A stretch of 11,996 bases of DNA from an uncultured Oscillibacter sp. (GCA_910585165.1 CAJUBX010000073.1:1-11996); one strand, 5' to 3'. Positions 1 through 6,829 are shown, counted from the stretch's first letter. Numbers and translations are program-made. The notes: generated by a model not told the origin, from the letters alone.

Positions 1-2
1 CC

Positions 3-1262
3 GTCATGGTGAACGCCCTCTCCGGCCTCTCCCCCCTGACGGAGGAAAACGTGGCGGACGCCATGAGCCTGGTGGAGGAGACGGGCCTTTCCCGGGTCCT
101 GGTGACGGACAGCGCCGGGCGGGTGCTTTACGACACCCGGGAGACCGGCAGCGCCATGGGCTGTTACGCCCTTTACACCGAGATCGTCCAGGCTTTGCAG
201 GGGAAGGACGCCTCCAGCTGCACCTATAAGCGGGGGGCCTTTCACAGCCGGGCCTCCTCGCCCATCATGTACCAGAGCCAGATCATCGGCGCTGTCTACG
301 CCTACGAGTACGACACCCAGCAGGCCGCCCTGCTTGCCGGCCTCCAGGAGACGCTGCTGCGGCTGTCCGCCGTGACGGGGGGGCTGGTGCTGGTGCTGAG
401 CCTGGTGCTGTCCAAGGCGCTGACCCACAAAATCGGCCTGCTCCTCACCGCCATCCGCCAGGTGCGGGAGGGGGCCTACAGCCACCGGGCGGACATCCGG
501 GGCCGGGACGAGATCGCCCAGATCGGCCATGAGTTCAACAGCCTGGCAAACCGCCTCCAGACCACGGAGAACGCCCGCCGCCGCTTCGTCTCCGACGCGT
601 CCCACGAGCTGAAGACTCCCCTGGCGGCCATCCGCCTTTTGTCGGACTCCATTTTGCAGACGGAGAACATCGACCCCGCCACCACCAAGGAGTTCGTCAC
701 CGACATCGGCCGGGAGGCGGAGCGCCTCTCCCGCATCACGGAGGACCTCCTCCGCCTGACCCGGCTGGACAGCGGCGTGCTGGACCCCCCGGCGGCGGTG
801 GACATCCTGCCGGTTCTGGAGCAGGTCATGCGGATGATGAGCCTGGTGGCCCAGGCCAAGGGCGTGGACCTCACCTACTCCGCCGGAGGGGACTGCGTGG
901 TCCTGGGCACCCGGGACGAGACCCACCAGGTCATTTACAATCTGGTGGACAACGCCGTGAAGTACTCCGCCGTCGGCGGGTCCGTCCAGGTGTCCCTGGA
1001 GCGGGCGGGGGAGCTGGTGGTCCTCACCGTGGCGGACAACGGCGCGGGCATCCCCGAGGCGGACCTGCCCCGGATTTTCGAGCGGTTTTACCGGGTGGAC
1101 AAGGCCCGCTCCCGGGCCGCGGGAGGCACAGGCCTGGGCCTTGCCATCGTCAGCGACACGGTGAAGCGCCGGGGCGGCGTGGTGGAGGCGGCCAACCGCC
1201 CCGGCGGCGGCGCGGTGTTCACCGTCCGCTGGCCCGCCCTGGAAAGGAGGGAGGAGTCATGA
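3..1262 (+). CDS. Sensor histidine kinase, 5'-truncated by window edge
   Basis: Membrane-bound two-component sensor kinase that would autophosphorylate on His and pass phosphate to a response regulator, probably encoded just upstream of the window. The frame is open to the window edge, and the expected first membrane segment is missing, so the true start lies outside. Residues are numbered from the Met at 6. A partial extracytoplasmic sensor region (about 1-112) is followed by a hydrophobic segment (about 116-137) and a HAMP linker (about 138-188). The HisKA motif DASHELKTPL has its phosphorylated His at 200. A HATPase domain shows the N box (NLVDNAVKYS), G1 (DNGAGIP), F box (FERFYR) and G2 (GGTGLGLAIV), so all catalytic boxes look intact. 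It resembles the PhoR/WalK class. The stop overlaps the start of the next gene (ATGA), indicating one operon and coupled translation. The sensed signal cannot be read from the sequence. Confidence 0.93.
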   Translation, partial: VMVNALSGLSPLTEENVADAMSLVEETGLSRVLVTDSAGRVLYDTRETGSAMGCYALYTEIVQALQGKDASSCTYKRGAFHSRASSPIMYQSQIIGAVYAYEYDTQQAALLAGLQETLLRLSAVTGGLVLVLSLVLSKALTHKIGLLLTAIRQVREGAYSHRADIRGRDEIAQIGHEFNSLANRLQTTENARRRFVSDASHELKTPLAAIRLLSDSILQTENIDPATTKEFVTDIGREAERLSRITEDLLRLTRLDSGVLDPPAAVDILPVLEQVMRMMSLVAQAKGVDLTYSAGGDCVVLGTRDETHQVIYNLVDNAVKYSAVGGSVQVSLERAGELVVLTVADNGAGIPEADLPRIFERFYRVDKARSRAAGGTGLGLAIVSDTVKRRGGVVEAANRPGGGAVFTVRWPALERREES

Positions 1263-2137
1263 GAAGACGGCTTTGGCTGCTGCTGCTCCCGGCCCTGCTT
1301 TTGGCGGGCTGCCAGCGGGAGGAGCCCTCCCGCACCGCGTACCAGCTCTATTTCCAGGAGGCGGATTTGACCAGCTCCGCCGGGGAGTCCCCGCTCCGCA
1401 CGGAGACCGTATACTTATACGACGCGGAGACGGACAGCCCCCGCCTCCTGGCCCAGGCGCTGGTGGGCGAGCTTTTGAAGGGCCCCGCCGACGAGACGCT
1501 GAAAAGCACCTTCCCCGCCGGGACCACCCTGGTCTCCCTGGAAATCGACGGGGACCGGGCCCGGGTGGACCTGTCCCCCTCCTATGAGAGCCTCTCCGGC
1601 GTGGCGCTGACCCTGGCGGACAGCGCCGTGGCCATGACCCTGGCCCAGGTGCCGGAGGTCTCCTCCGTCCAGCTTACCGTCCGGGGCCGGGAGCTTGCGT
1701 ACCGGGAGCGGCAGGTGCTGAACATCCGGGAGGTGCTGCTGACTCCGGAGGAGGACGTGATCAGCACCGTGGATGTACGGCTCTACTTCCTGAACCAGGA
1801 GGGCCGCCTCACGGCGGCGGAGCAGACCCTGGACCTTTATGAAGGCGACACCCAGGTCTCCGCCGTGGCCCGGGCCCTGGAGCGGAAGCCCGAGGGCCGG
1901 GACCTCCTCTCTCCCCTGCCGGAGGGGTTCCAGGTGAAGTCCGTTTGGCTGGAGGAGGATATCTGCTATGTAAACCTGTCCTCCGCCCTGCTGGAGGGAC
2001 TGGAGGAGGGCGCGTTCCGCACCGCCCTCCGGGCGCTGGAAAACTCCCTGGCCTCCCTGGAGGCGGTGGAGGAGGTCCGCTTCCTGGTGGACGGCGAGTT
2101 CCAGCGGGACCTGGGGCTGCCCGGCGGAGGGGAGTAA
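1259..2137 (+). CDS. GerMN-domain lipoprotein
   Basis: Predicted lipid-anchored envelope protein of 292 residues. The N-terminus is MRRR followed by a leucine-rich segment and a lipobox ending LLAGC, so Cys18 is the probable acylated residue after signal peptidase II cleavage. The mature part looks like two GerMN-type repeats. The first (about 50-145) has the typical pattern of a YLYD strand, a LAQALVGELLKGP helix, an FPAGT turn and a strand ending VDLSPSY. The second (about 172-280) repeats this as VRLYFLNQEG, VARALERKP, LPEGF and VNLSSALLEG. GerM of Bacillus contributes to sporulation and germination, but many GerMN lipoproteins, including this arrangement next to a histidine kinase, have no proven role. 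The start is set by the 4-nt overlap with the kinase and the GGAGG-like site inside its last codons. Modulating the kinase's sensing is possible but is only inferred from the operon. Confidence 0.9.
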   Translation: MRRRLWLLLLPALLLAGCQREEPSRTAYQLYFQEADLTSSAGESPLRTETVYLYDAETDSPRLLAQALVGELLKGPADETLKSTFPAGTTLVSLEIDGDRARVDLSPSYESLSGVALTLADSAVAMTLAQVPEVSSVQLTVRGRELAYRERQVLNIREVLLTPEEDVISTVDVRLYFLNQEGRLTAAEQTLDLYEGDTQVSAVARALERKPEGRDLLSPLPEGFQVKSVWLEEDICYVNLSSALLEGLEEGAFRTALRALENSLASLEAVEEVRFLVDGEFQRDLGLPGGGE

Positions 2138-2220
2138 GGGAGCCTCCGCCGCTTGGCGCCGTCCCGGCGAAGCCTCCGCCAGTCCGGTGTGTTCCGGCGG
2201 CGCGGATAGGCGGATTGCCC

Positions 2221-2249
2221 TTGACATTCCGCCGTTCCTCCTGTAAACT
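2221..2249 (+). promoter_or_regulatory. Sigma-A type promoter for the permease operon
   Basis: A perfect -35 box TTGACA (2221-2226) and a -10 box TAAACT (2244-2249) are separated by 17 nt. Transcription would start near 2256, leaving a leader of about 63 nt before the permease start at 2319. The rest of the gap after the GerMN gene (2138-2220) is very GC-rich. It holds only short hairpins without a T-run, plus a 10-nt direct repeat (AGCCTCCGCC at 2141 and 2171), and no gene. Confidence 0.75.
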
Positions 2250-2281
2250 GGAAAAGGTGGACCTTTCCGGCCCGCCGGAAA
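2250..2281 (+). other. Overlapping alternative hairpins in permease leader
   Basis: Two inverted repeats share bases. AAAGGT (2253-2258) can pair with ACCTTT (2261-2266), and TTTCCGG (2264-2270) pairs perfectly with CCGGAAA (2275-2281) around a CCCG loop. They cannot form fully at the same time. The second hairpin is not followed by a U-run, so it is not a terminator. It could stabilise the mRNA or be a protein site. The leader is too short for a purine riboswitch. Confidence 0.4.
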
Positions 2282-2318
2282 AAGACAGAACGAAGAAACA
2301 GGAAGGAGAACCCCCGCC

Positions 2319-3689
2319 ATGAAAAGCCCCTCCGGCCAGCAGGCGCTGTTCCAAATCCGAGGCGTTCCGCCCCTGGGCTCCGCCGTCTCCCTGTCCCTGC
2401 AGCATCTTGTCGCCATGATTGTGGGCTGCGTCACGCCGCCCATTATCATCGCCGGGGCCATCGGATTGAGCCAGGCGGACCGGGTGCTGCTGATTCAGGC
2501 CTCCCTGGTCATGTCCGCCGTGTGCACCATCCTCCAGCTTTACCCTGTGAACCAATACTTCGGCTCCGGCCTGCCGGTGATCATGGGCGTGAGCTTTGCC
2601 TACGTGCCCAGCATGCAGGCCATCGCCTCCGCCGGGGGCGGCGTGGGGGCCGTGGCCGGGGCCATGGTCGTGGGCGGAATTGTGGCGGTGATCGTAGGCG
2701 TGTTTGTAAAGAAAATCCGCCTTTTGTTCCCGCCGGTAATCACCGGGACCGTGGTCTTCACCATCGGCCTTTCCCTCTATCCCACGGCCATCAACTACAT
2801 GGCGGGCGGAACCGCCAACACCTATGAACTGGTGGTGGAGGCCAAGGGCCAGACCGAGGCCCTGGTCTACGGCTCCTGGCAGAACTGGCTGGTGGCCGTT
2901 TTGACCCTGGCCATCGTCATGCTGCTGAACAACCACGGCAAAGGCATCTGCAAGCTGGCCTCCATCCTCATCGGCATGCTCTGCGGCTACATAATCTCCA
3001 TGTTTTTCGGCATGGTCTCCTTTGCCGAGGTGGGCTCCGCCGCCTGGTTCTCCCTGCCCCGGGCGATGCACTTCGGCATTACCTTCGACCCGCCGTCCTG
3101 CGTGGCCATCGGGCTGCTGTTCGCCATCAACTCCATCCAGGCCATCGGCGACTTCACCGCCACCACCGTAGGCGGCCTGGACCGGGACCCCACGGACCGG
3201 GAGCTCCAGGGCGGCATCATCGCCTATGGCTTCAGCAACATCCTGACGGCCTTCTTCGGCGGCCTGCCTACGGCCACCTACTCCCAGAACGTGGGCATCG
3301 TCACCACCAACAAGGTGGTAAACCGCGTGGTCTTCGCCATGACGGGGGGCTTCCTCCTGCTGGCGGGGCTGTCCCCGAAGTTCGCGGCGGTGCTGACCAC
3401 CATCCCCCAGTGTGTGCTGGGCGGGGCCACCATCACCGTCTTTTCAACCATCGCCATGACCGGCATGAAGCTCATCGCCTCCCAGGACCTGACGGCCCGG
3501 AACACCACCATCGTGGGCCTGTCCGCCGCCCTGGGCGTGGGCGTCAGCCAGGCCAGCGGGGCCCTGGGCCAGTTCCCGGACGGCTTCACCATGATCTTCG
3601 GCAAGTCCCCGGTGGTCATCGCCACGCTGATGGCGGTGCTGCTGAACCTGATCCTTCCCAAAGAAAAAAACGGAGAGAAAGAGCATTGA
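2319..3689 (+). CDS. NCS2-family purine-type nucleobase permease
   Basis: Inner-membrane nucleobase symporter of 456 residues, a normal length for the NCS2/NAT family, with many hydrophobic segments. Family marks are QHLVAM in the first membrane helix (28-33), the TM8 region SIQAIGDFTATT (272-283), and the NAT signature SQNVGIVTTN (322-331). Gln-Asn at the start of that signature is typical of xanthine/urate carriers, whereas uracil carriers usually have Glu-Asn. The TM8 position that is Glu in characterised carriers such as XanQ appears to be Gln274, which is unusual. The start has AAGGAG at 2303-2308. It is the first gene of a unit with the PEBP-like gene, 7 nt downstream. The nearby ygeY/ygeW region makes a purine (xanthine, urate or guanine) a more likely substrate than uracil. 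That is inference, and the exact substrate is open. Confidence 0.88.
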   Translation: MKSPSGQQALFQIRGVPPLGSAVSLSLQHLVAMIVGCVTPPIIIAGAIGLSQADRVLLIQASLVMSAVCTILQLYPVNQYFGSGLPVIMGVSFAYVPSMQAIASAGGGVGAVAGAMVVGGIVAVIVGVFVKKIRLLFPPVITGTVVFTIGLSLYPTAINYMAGGTANTYELVVEAKGQTEALVYGSWQNWLVAVLTLAIVMLLNNHGKGICKLASILIGMLCGYIISMFFGMVSFAEVGSAAWFSLPRAMHFGITFDPPSCVAIGLLFAINSIQAIGDFTATTVGGLDRDPTDRELQGGIIAYGFSNILTAFFGGLPTATYSQNVGIVTTNKVVNRVVFAMTGGFLLLAGLSPKFAAVLTTIPQCVLGGATITVFSTIAMTGMKLIASQDLTARNTTIVGLSAALGVGVSQASGALGQFPDGFTMIFGKSPVVIATLMAVLLNLILPKEKNGEKEH

Positions 3690-3696
3690 GGTAGCC

Positions 3697-4158
3697 ATGG
3701 AAATCGAAATTCTGCGCTTCCGCTGTCCCGGCCTGGAGGACGGCGGGCGGTTCCCCCTGGAAAATACCGGCCGGGGAAAGGACCTGTCCCCGGAAATCGT
3801 CCTGGAGAACCTGTCCCCCAGGGCCAGGACCCTGGCGGTGACGCTGGAGGACCTGTCCCACCCCTTAAAGGGCTTCACCCATTGGGTGATGTGGAATTTC
3901 CCCGCCCGCCCGGTGATCCCCGGCGGCCTCCCCAAGTACGAGCGCCTGGAGTGCGGGGCCGCCCAGGGCATCGCCTACGGCGTCCACCGCTACGCGGGGC
4001 CAAAGCCCCCCGTCTGGGCCCGGCACCGCTACCGGCTGACGGTCTACGCCCTGGACGGCGTGCTGGGCCTGAGCTCCAACGCCCGGAAGAAGCACTTCCT
4101 CAAGGCGGCGGAGGGCCATGTCCTGCAAAAGGGCAGCTTGACGGCGGAATTTGGATAA
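3697..4158 (+). CDS. YbhB/YbcL family PEBP-like protein
   Basis: Protein of 153 residues belonging to the phosphatidylethanolamine-binding protein (PEBP) superfamily, bacterial YbhB/YbcL branch. The recognisable family order is present: DLSPEI (29-34), a TLAVTLED strand, THWVMWN (61-67, the family's HW element), YGVHRYAGPKPP (94-105, the GxxRYxGPxPP ligand loop), and HRYRLTVYALD (110-120). There is no signal peptide, so it is cytoplasmic. The family folds as a beta-sandwich with a small anion-binding pocket, but its bacterial function is largely unknown. It begins 7 nt after the permease stop, with GAGG just before the ATG, so it is co-transcribed and probably translationally coupled. A direct link to nucleobase uptake is not shown by the sequence. 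Confidence 0.87.
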   Translation: MEIEILRFRCPGLEDGGRFPLENTGRGKDLSPEIVLENLSPRARTLAVTLEDLSHPLKGFTHWVMWNFPARPVIPGGLPKYERLECGAAQGIAYGVHRYAGPKPPVWARHRYRLTVYALDGVLGLSSNARKKHFLKAAEGHVLQKGSLTAEFG

Positions 4159-4166
4159 CATGAACG

Positions 4167-4197
4167 AGAACCGGGGAGGCGCGGCCTCCCCGGTTCT
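4167..4197 (+). terminator. Hairpin terminator after the permease-PEBP unit
   Basis: A perfect 14-bp stem (4167-4180 with 4184-4197) surrounds a GCG loop and begins 8 nt after the PEBP stop codon. The following bases (GCGTTCCG) are poor in T, so it may be an inefficient intrinsic terminator or mainly a 3'-end stabiliser. Confidence 0.6.
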
Positions 4198-4209
4198 GCG
4201 TTCCGCCCC

Positions 4210-4238
4210 TTGCGTTTTTCCTCCGCAGGCGCTATACT
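4210..4238 (+). promoter_or_regulatory. Promoter for the ATP-grasp gene
   Basis: A TTGCGT -35 box (4210-4215) and a TATACT -10 box (4233-4238) lie 17 nt apart, placing the start of transcription near 4245. A strong ribosome site AAAGGAGG (4264-4271) follows, 7 nt before the ATG at 4279. Confidence 0.7.
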
Positions 4239-4278
4239 TTAAAGCGTAAAACCGCCCTGCGGCAAAGGAGGAACCTGC

Positions 4279-5478
4279 ATGAATTTTGTCTTTATCTCTC
4301 CCAACTTCCCCGAGGCCTACCGCTGGTTCTGCATCCGCCTCCGGGAAAACGGCGTCAACGTCCTGGGCGTGGGGGACGCGCCCTACGACTTTCTCCACCC
4401 GGAGCTGAAGCGGGCGCTGACGGAGTACTACCGGGTGGACAGCCTGGAGGACTATGACCAGGTTCTCCGGGCCCTGGGGTATTTCACCGGGCGCTATGGA
4501 AAAATCGAGTGGGTGGAGAGCAACAACGAGTACTGGCTGGAGCTGGACGCCCGGCTGCGGACGGACTTCAACATCACCACCGGGCCCAAGGCCCATGAAA
4601 TCGGGAAGTACAAAAGCAAGCTGGCCATGAAGCAGTATTACAAAAAGGCGGGGATTCCCTGCGCCCGCTGCGCCCCCGTGACGGATTTGGAGGCGGGGCT
4701 GGCCTTTGTCCGGGAGACGGGGTATCCCGTGGTGGTCAAGCCGGACAGCGGCGTGGGGGCCCTGGCCACCTGGAAGCTGGAAAACGAGGGGGATTTACAG
4801 CGCTTCTTCCAGGACACGCCGGATACGCCCTACCTTATGGAGGAATACGTCCGCGGCTCCGTGGTCACGTATGACGGCGTGTGCAATTCCAGGGGAGAGG
4901 TGCTTTTCGCCGCCAGCCACGTCACCAAAAATTCCATTATGGACATGGTGAACAAGCACGTGCCCACCTATTACTATGTGGAAAAGGAGGTCCCCGCCGA
5001 CGTGGAGGCCGCGGGGAGGGCCGCGCTGAAAGCCTTCGGCGCGTCCAGCCGCTTTTTCCACCTGGAGTTTTTCCGCCTGACGGAGGACAAGCCCGGCCTT
5101 GGCAGGGCGGGGGATATCGCCGCCCTGGAGGTCAACATGCGCCCCGCCGGGGGCTATACCCCGGACATGCTGAATTTCGGCCAGAGCGTGGACGTATACC
5201 AAATCTGGGCGGACATGGTGGCCTTTGACGAGCTGCGCCACACCTACGGCGGGCCCCGCCAATACTGCGTCTACGCCGGGCGGCGGGACGAGGTGCGGTA
5301 CGAGATTTCCCTGGGCCAGCTGGAGGCCCGCTGCGGCAGCCGGGCCCGGCTCTTTACCCGGATGCCCGACGCCCTGGCGGGAACCATGGGCAACCAGGTG
5401 GCCATCGCCTGCTTCGACACCCTGGAGGAGGCGGACCGCTTTGTCCAGGCGGCCTTCCGGCTCCGGGAGAGGGAATAG
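4279..5478 (+). CDS. ATP-grasp domain ligase, substrate unknown
   Basis: Protein of 399 residues with the ATP-grasp architecture of carboxylate-amine/thiol ligases, which form an acyl-phosphate from ATP and join it to a nucleophile. The N-terminal pre-ATP-grasp part starts FVFISPNFPEAY and contains GVNVLGVGD. The ATP-grasp fold includes KYKSKLAMKQYYKKAGIP (110-127), the nucleotide-binding strand YPVVVKPDSGVGA with Lys154, the hinge LMEEY (186-190), and a metal-binding end with HLEFF (261-265) and LEVNMRPAGG (283-292; Glu284, Asn286 and Arg288). Catalytic residues look complete. It belongs to the broad group that includes biotin-carboxylase-like and BacD-like ligases, without closer assignment. 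It stands alone between its own promoter and terminator, so neighbours give no clue to its substrate. Dipeptide or amino-acid ligation is possible but unproven. Confidence 0.88.
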   Translation: MNFVFISPNFPEAYRWFCIRLRENGVNVLGVGDAPYDFLHPELKRALTEYYRVDSLEDYDQVLRALGYFTGRYGKIEWVESNNEYWLELDARLRTDFNITTGPKAHEIGKYKSKLAMKQYYKKAGIPCARCAPVTDLEAGLAFVRETGYPVVVKPDSGVGALATWKLENEGDLQRFFQDTPDTPYLMEEYVRGSVVTYDGVCNSRGEVLFAASHVTKNSIMDMVNKHVPTYYYVEKEVPADVEAAGRAALKAFGASSRFFHLEFFRLTEDKPGLGRAGDIAALEVNMRPAGGYTPDMLNFGQSVDVYQIWADMVAFDELRHTYGGPRQYCVYAGRRDEVRYEISLGQLEARCGSRARLFTRMPDALAGTMGNQVAIACFDTLEEADRFVQAAFRLRERE

Positions 5479-5482
5479 CCTG

Positions 5483-5514
5483 AAAAGAGGCGGCGGAGGC
5501 CGCCTCTTTTTTTT
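5483..5514 (+). terminator. Strong intrinsic terminator after ATP-grasp gene
   Basis: A 12-bp stem (5483-5494 with 5499-5510) has a GGAG loop and is followed by an uninterrupted run of eight T (5507-5514). It lies directly after the stop codon and is a classic rho-independent terminator. Confidence 0.92.
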
Positions 5515-5610
5515 CGAATTTTTTTGAGAGAGCGGAAACTTTTTTCCCCGGCGCTCCGTCTATCTATCGGACGCAGTCCACAAGACCATTTTGATGCAAG
5601 GAGATTTTAC

Positions 5611-6213
5611 ATGAACAAGAAGTTTTCTGCGCTGCTGCTGGCGCTGGCCCTCGCCCTGTCCCTTGCCGCCTGCGGCGGCAAGGATGCGCCCGCCCAGGAT
5701 GGCGGAACGGCCCCGCCCGAAATCAACGCGCCCGAGGACGGCGGGACCGATTCCCCCGGGTCCGGCGCTTCCGGGGAGAGCGCGCCGAAGAAGGACGCGG
5801 ACCTGGCCGCCTTCTACGCCTCCCTGACGGAGGGGGAGGAATGGCCCGTCCTGATGAGCCTGACGGAGGACGAGACCACGCAGGAGCTGCTGGACGCCTA
5901 TTACCCCGGACTGTCGGAAATTTCCACCAGGCAATGCGGCGTCTACATTGCCGCCATCTCCGCCGCCGTGGGCGAAATCGCCCTGGTGGAGGCAGAAAAC
6001 GCCGGGGACGCGGAAAAGGTGAAGGACATCTTCCAGGCCCGGATCGACTATCAGGTGGGGGATGAGGAGAACCCCGGCGGAGCCTGGTATCCCGAGACCA
6101 TCGAGGGGTGGAAGGACAATTCCTATATCGTCAGCCATGGGAACTATGTCATGCTGGCGGTGGGGGACCAGGCCGCCTCCGCCGCGGAGAGCTTTGAGGC
6201 GCTGTTCGCCTGA
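5611..6213 (+). CDS. DUF4358-type lipoprotein
   Basis: Predicted lipoprotein of 200 residues. The start at 5611 is preferred over an in-frame upstream ATG (5524). AAGGAG lies 7 nt before 5611, and the resulting N-terminus is a textbook signal: MNKK, a leucine/alanine core, and lipobox SLAAC with Cys21. A low-complexity linker rich in Gly, Pro, Asp and Ser (about 22-65) is followed by a folded domain. That domain carries IALVEAENAGDAEKVKDIFQ, a WYPETIEGW segment and GNYVMLAVGD, the pattern I associate with DUF4358, a Firmicute lipoprotein domain of unknown function. No convincing promoter was found in 5515-5610. A TATCTATC stretch at 5561 lacks a matching -35 box. The gene ends at a bidirectional terminator. 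Confidence 0.82.
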   Translation: MNKKFSALLLALALALSLAACGGKDAPAQDGGTAPPEINAPEDGGTDSPGSGASGESAPKKDADLAAFYASLTEGEEWPVLMSLTEDETTQELLDAYYPGLSEISTRQCGVYIAAISAAVGEIALVEAENAGDAEKVKDIFQARIDYQVGDEENPGGAWYPETIEGWKDNSYIVSHGNYVMLAVGDQAASAAESFEALFA

Positions 6214-6218
6214 CGGTA

Positions 6219-6255
6219 AAAAAGAGCGGGAGTGCAGCTCACTCCCGCTCTTTTT
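6219..6255. terminator. Bidirectional terminator between convergent genes
   Basis: A 16-nt arm (6219-6234) pairs perfectly with 6240-6255 around a CAGCT loop. The stem has an A-run on its left and a T-run on its right, so it works as an intrinsic terminator in both directions. It ends the lipoprotein gene rightward and the ribbon-helix-helix gene leftward. The stop codon of the leftward gene (6239-6241) lies at the loop edge of the stem. Confidence 0.88.
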
Positions 6256-6439
6256 GCGCCGGTACCCCCTCGTCCTCCTCCAGGTTCGCCAGGGCCACCC
6301 GGACGGCCTCCACCACGAAGGCGGTGAAGGTGCAGTTGGTGCCGCGGATGGCCGTTTCCACCTGCTCGATGACCGTATTTGGAAAGCGGATGGATTTTGT
6401 GGAGGAAACCGGGGGTTTTGGTATTTGAAACTTTTTCAT
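6239..6439 (-). CDS. Small ribbon-helix-helix-like protein
   Basis: Protein of 66 residues starting MKKFQIPKPP. This start is chosen because GGAG lies 6 nt before it; an in-frame ATG at 6466 would add 9 unlikely residues and has no ribosome site. After a proline-rich N-terminus comes a KSIRFPNTVIEQVETAI stretch and then TFTAFVVEAVRVALANL. This is the strand-helix-turn-helix layout of MetJ/Arc-type ribbon-helix-helix DNA-binding proteins, where the strand (KSIRF) would lie in the major groove. Such small proteins often repress their own gene. The palindromic ATTGCAAT boxes directly upstream fit that, but binding is inferred. The gene converges on the DUF4358 gene and diverges from the 51-residue gene. 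No clear -35/-10 pair could be assigned within the AT-rich upstream region. Confidence 0.72.
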   Translation of the reverse strand: MKKFQIPKPPVSSTKSIRFPNTVIEQVETAIRGTNCTFTAFVVEAVRVALANLEEDEGVPAQKERE

Positions 6440-6456
6440 ATTACACTCCGCAATAC

Positions 6457-6543
6457 AATATTGCAATATTTCTATATTACAAATATTATTGCAATGCGCG
6501 GCGTAATGATGCAGTACAAATCAGCATAATTTTATATTGCAAT
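6457..6543. promoter_or_regulatory. Three ATTGCAAT palindromic boxes, candidate operators
   Basis: The perfect palindrome ATTGCAAT occurs at 6460-6467, 6488-6495 and 6536-6543. The first sits inside a longer 14-nt perfect palindrome (6457-6470) just upstream of the ribosome site of the leftward ribbon-helix-helix gene. They lie in a strikingly AT-rich island within otherwise very GC-rich DNA, between two divergent small genes. This arrangement fits an autoregulated operator region. Confidence 0.5.
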
Positions 6544-6583
6544 TTGCACTAAAATTGACGGCAAACTTCGACACGCAGGCAGC

Positions 6584-6612
6584 TTGCGTATTCTGGAAAA
6601 ATATGGTATCTT
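6584..6612 (+). promoter_or_regulatory. Promoter for the 51-residue gene
   Basis: A TTGCGT -35 box (6584-6589) and a TATCTT -10 box (6607-6612) have a 17-nt spacer. A TGG just before the -10 box gives an extended -10 element. Transcription would start near 6619, leaving a very short leader before the start at 6637. Confidence 0.65.
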
Positions 6613-6636
6613 AAAAGACGAGGCGAGGTGATGAAG

Positions 6637-6792
6637 ATGGAATCCGTTCCGAAATATTACTCGGTTCTGTTCAACGCCGTGACCGGCGCGCTGGAGGAGC
6701 TGGAGAAGCAGAACTACGGCAGGGCCAGGGAGCTGCTGGTCCACGGCCAGCTCCAGGCGGAGGGGGAATACACGGCGAAAGAGGAGCCGTGA
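6637..6792 (+). CDS. Small conserved-looking hypothetical protein, 51 aa
   Basis: A short reading frame encoding MESVPKYYSVLFNAVTGALE and then EELEKQNYGRARELLVHGQL, ending YTAKEEP. The GAGGTGAT match to the 16S tail (6625-6632) best serves the ATG at 6637; an ATG at 6631 would give 53 residues. Most of it is a predicted helical hairpin. The first helix is LFNAVTGALEELEK, then a short NYG turn, then a second helix RARELLVHGQLQAEGEY. I recall similar small proteins in gut Firmicutes and their mobile elements, without known function. It has its own promoter and a hairpin terminator. It is not obviously a toxin (no membrane segment), although it faces a DNA-binding protein gene. Confidence 0.7.
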   Translation: MESVPKYYSVLFNAVTGALEELEKQNYGRARELLVHGQLQAEGEYTAKEEP

Positions 6793-6800
6793 TAAAGAAG

Positions 6801-6829
6801 GAGGCGGAGCCTGGCGGCTCCGCCTCTTA
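6801..6829. terminator. Hairpin terminator between converging genes
   Basis: An 11-bp stem (6801-6811 with 6816-6826) has a TGGC loop. It is followed rightward by TTAATTT and leftward by CTTCTTTATC. It lies between the stop of the 51-residue gene (6792) and the stop of the leftward PLP enzyme gene (6857), so it can serve both. Confidence 0.75.

Noticed and set aside
2141..2180. 10-nt direct repeat AGCCTCCGCC as a mobile-element or repeat-family trace
   Set aside because: Only two copies exist in very GC-rich DNA, with no associated ends or target duplication; chance similarity is likely.
2250..2318. Purine riboswitch in the permease leader
   Set aside because: The leader is only about 63 nt and lacks the conserved three-way junction pattern and loop sequences.
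5524..5610. Extended N-terminus of the DUF4358 lipoprotein from the ATG at 5524
   Set aside because: It would bury the signal peptide behind 29 unlikely residues, and AAGGAG is correctly placed for the start at 5611.
6239..6792. Classical toxin-antitoxin pair formed by the ribbon-helix-helix gene and the 51-residue gene
   Set aside because: The genes are divergent rather than in one operon, and the 51-residue protein has no recognisable toxin motif or membrane segment.
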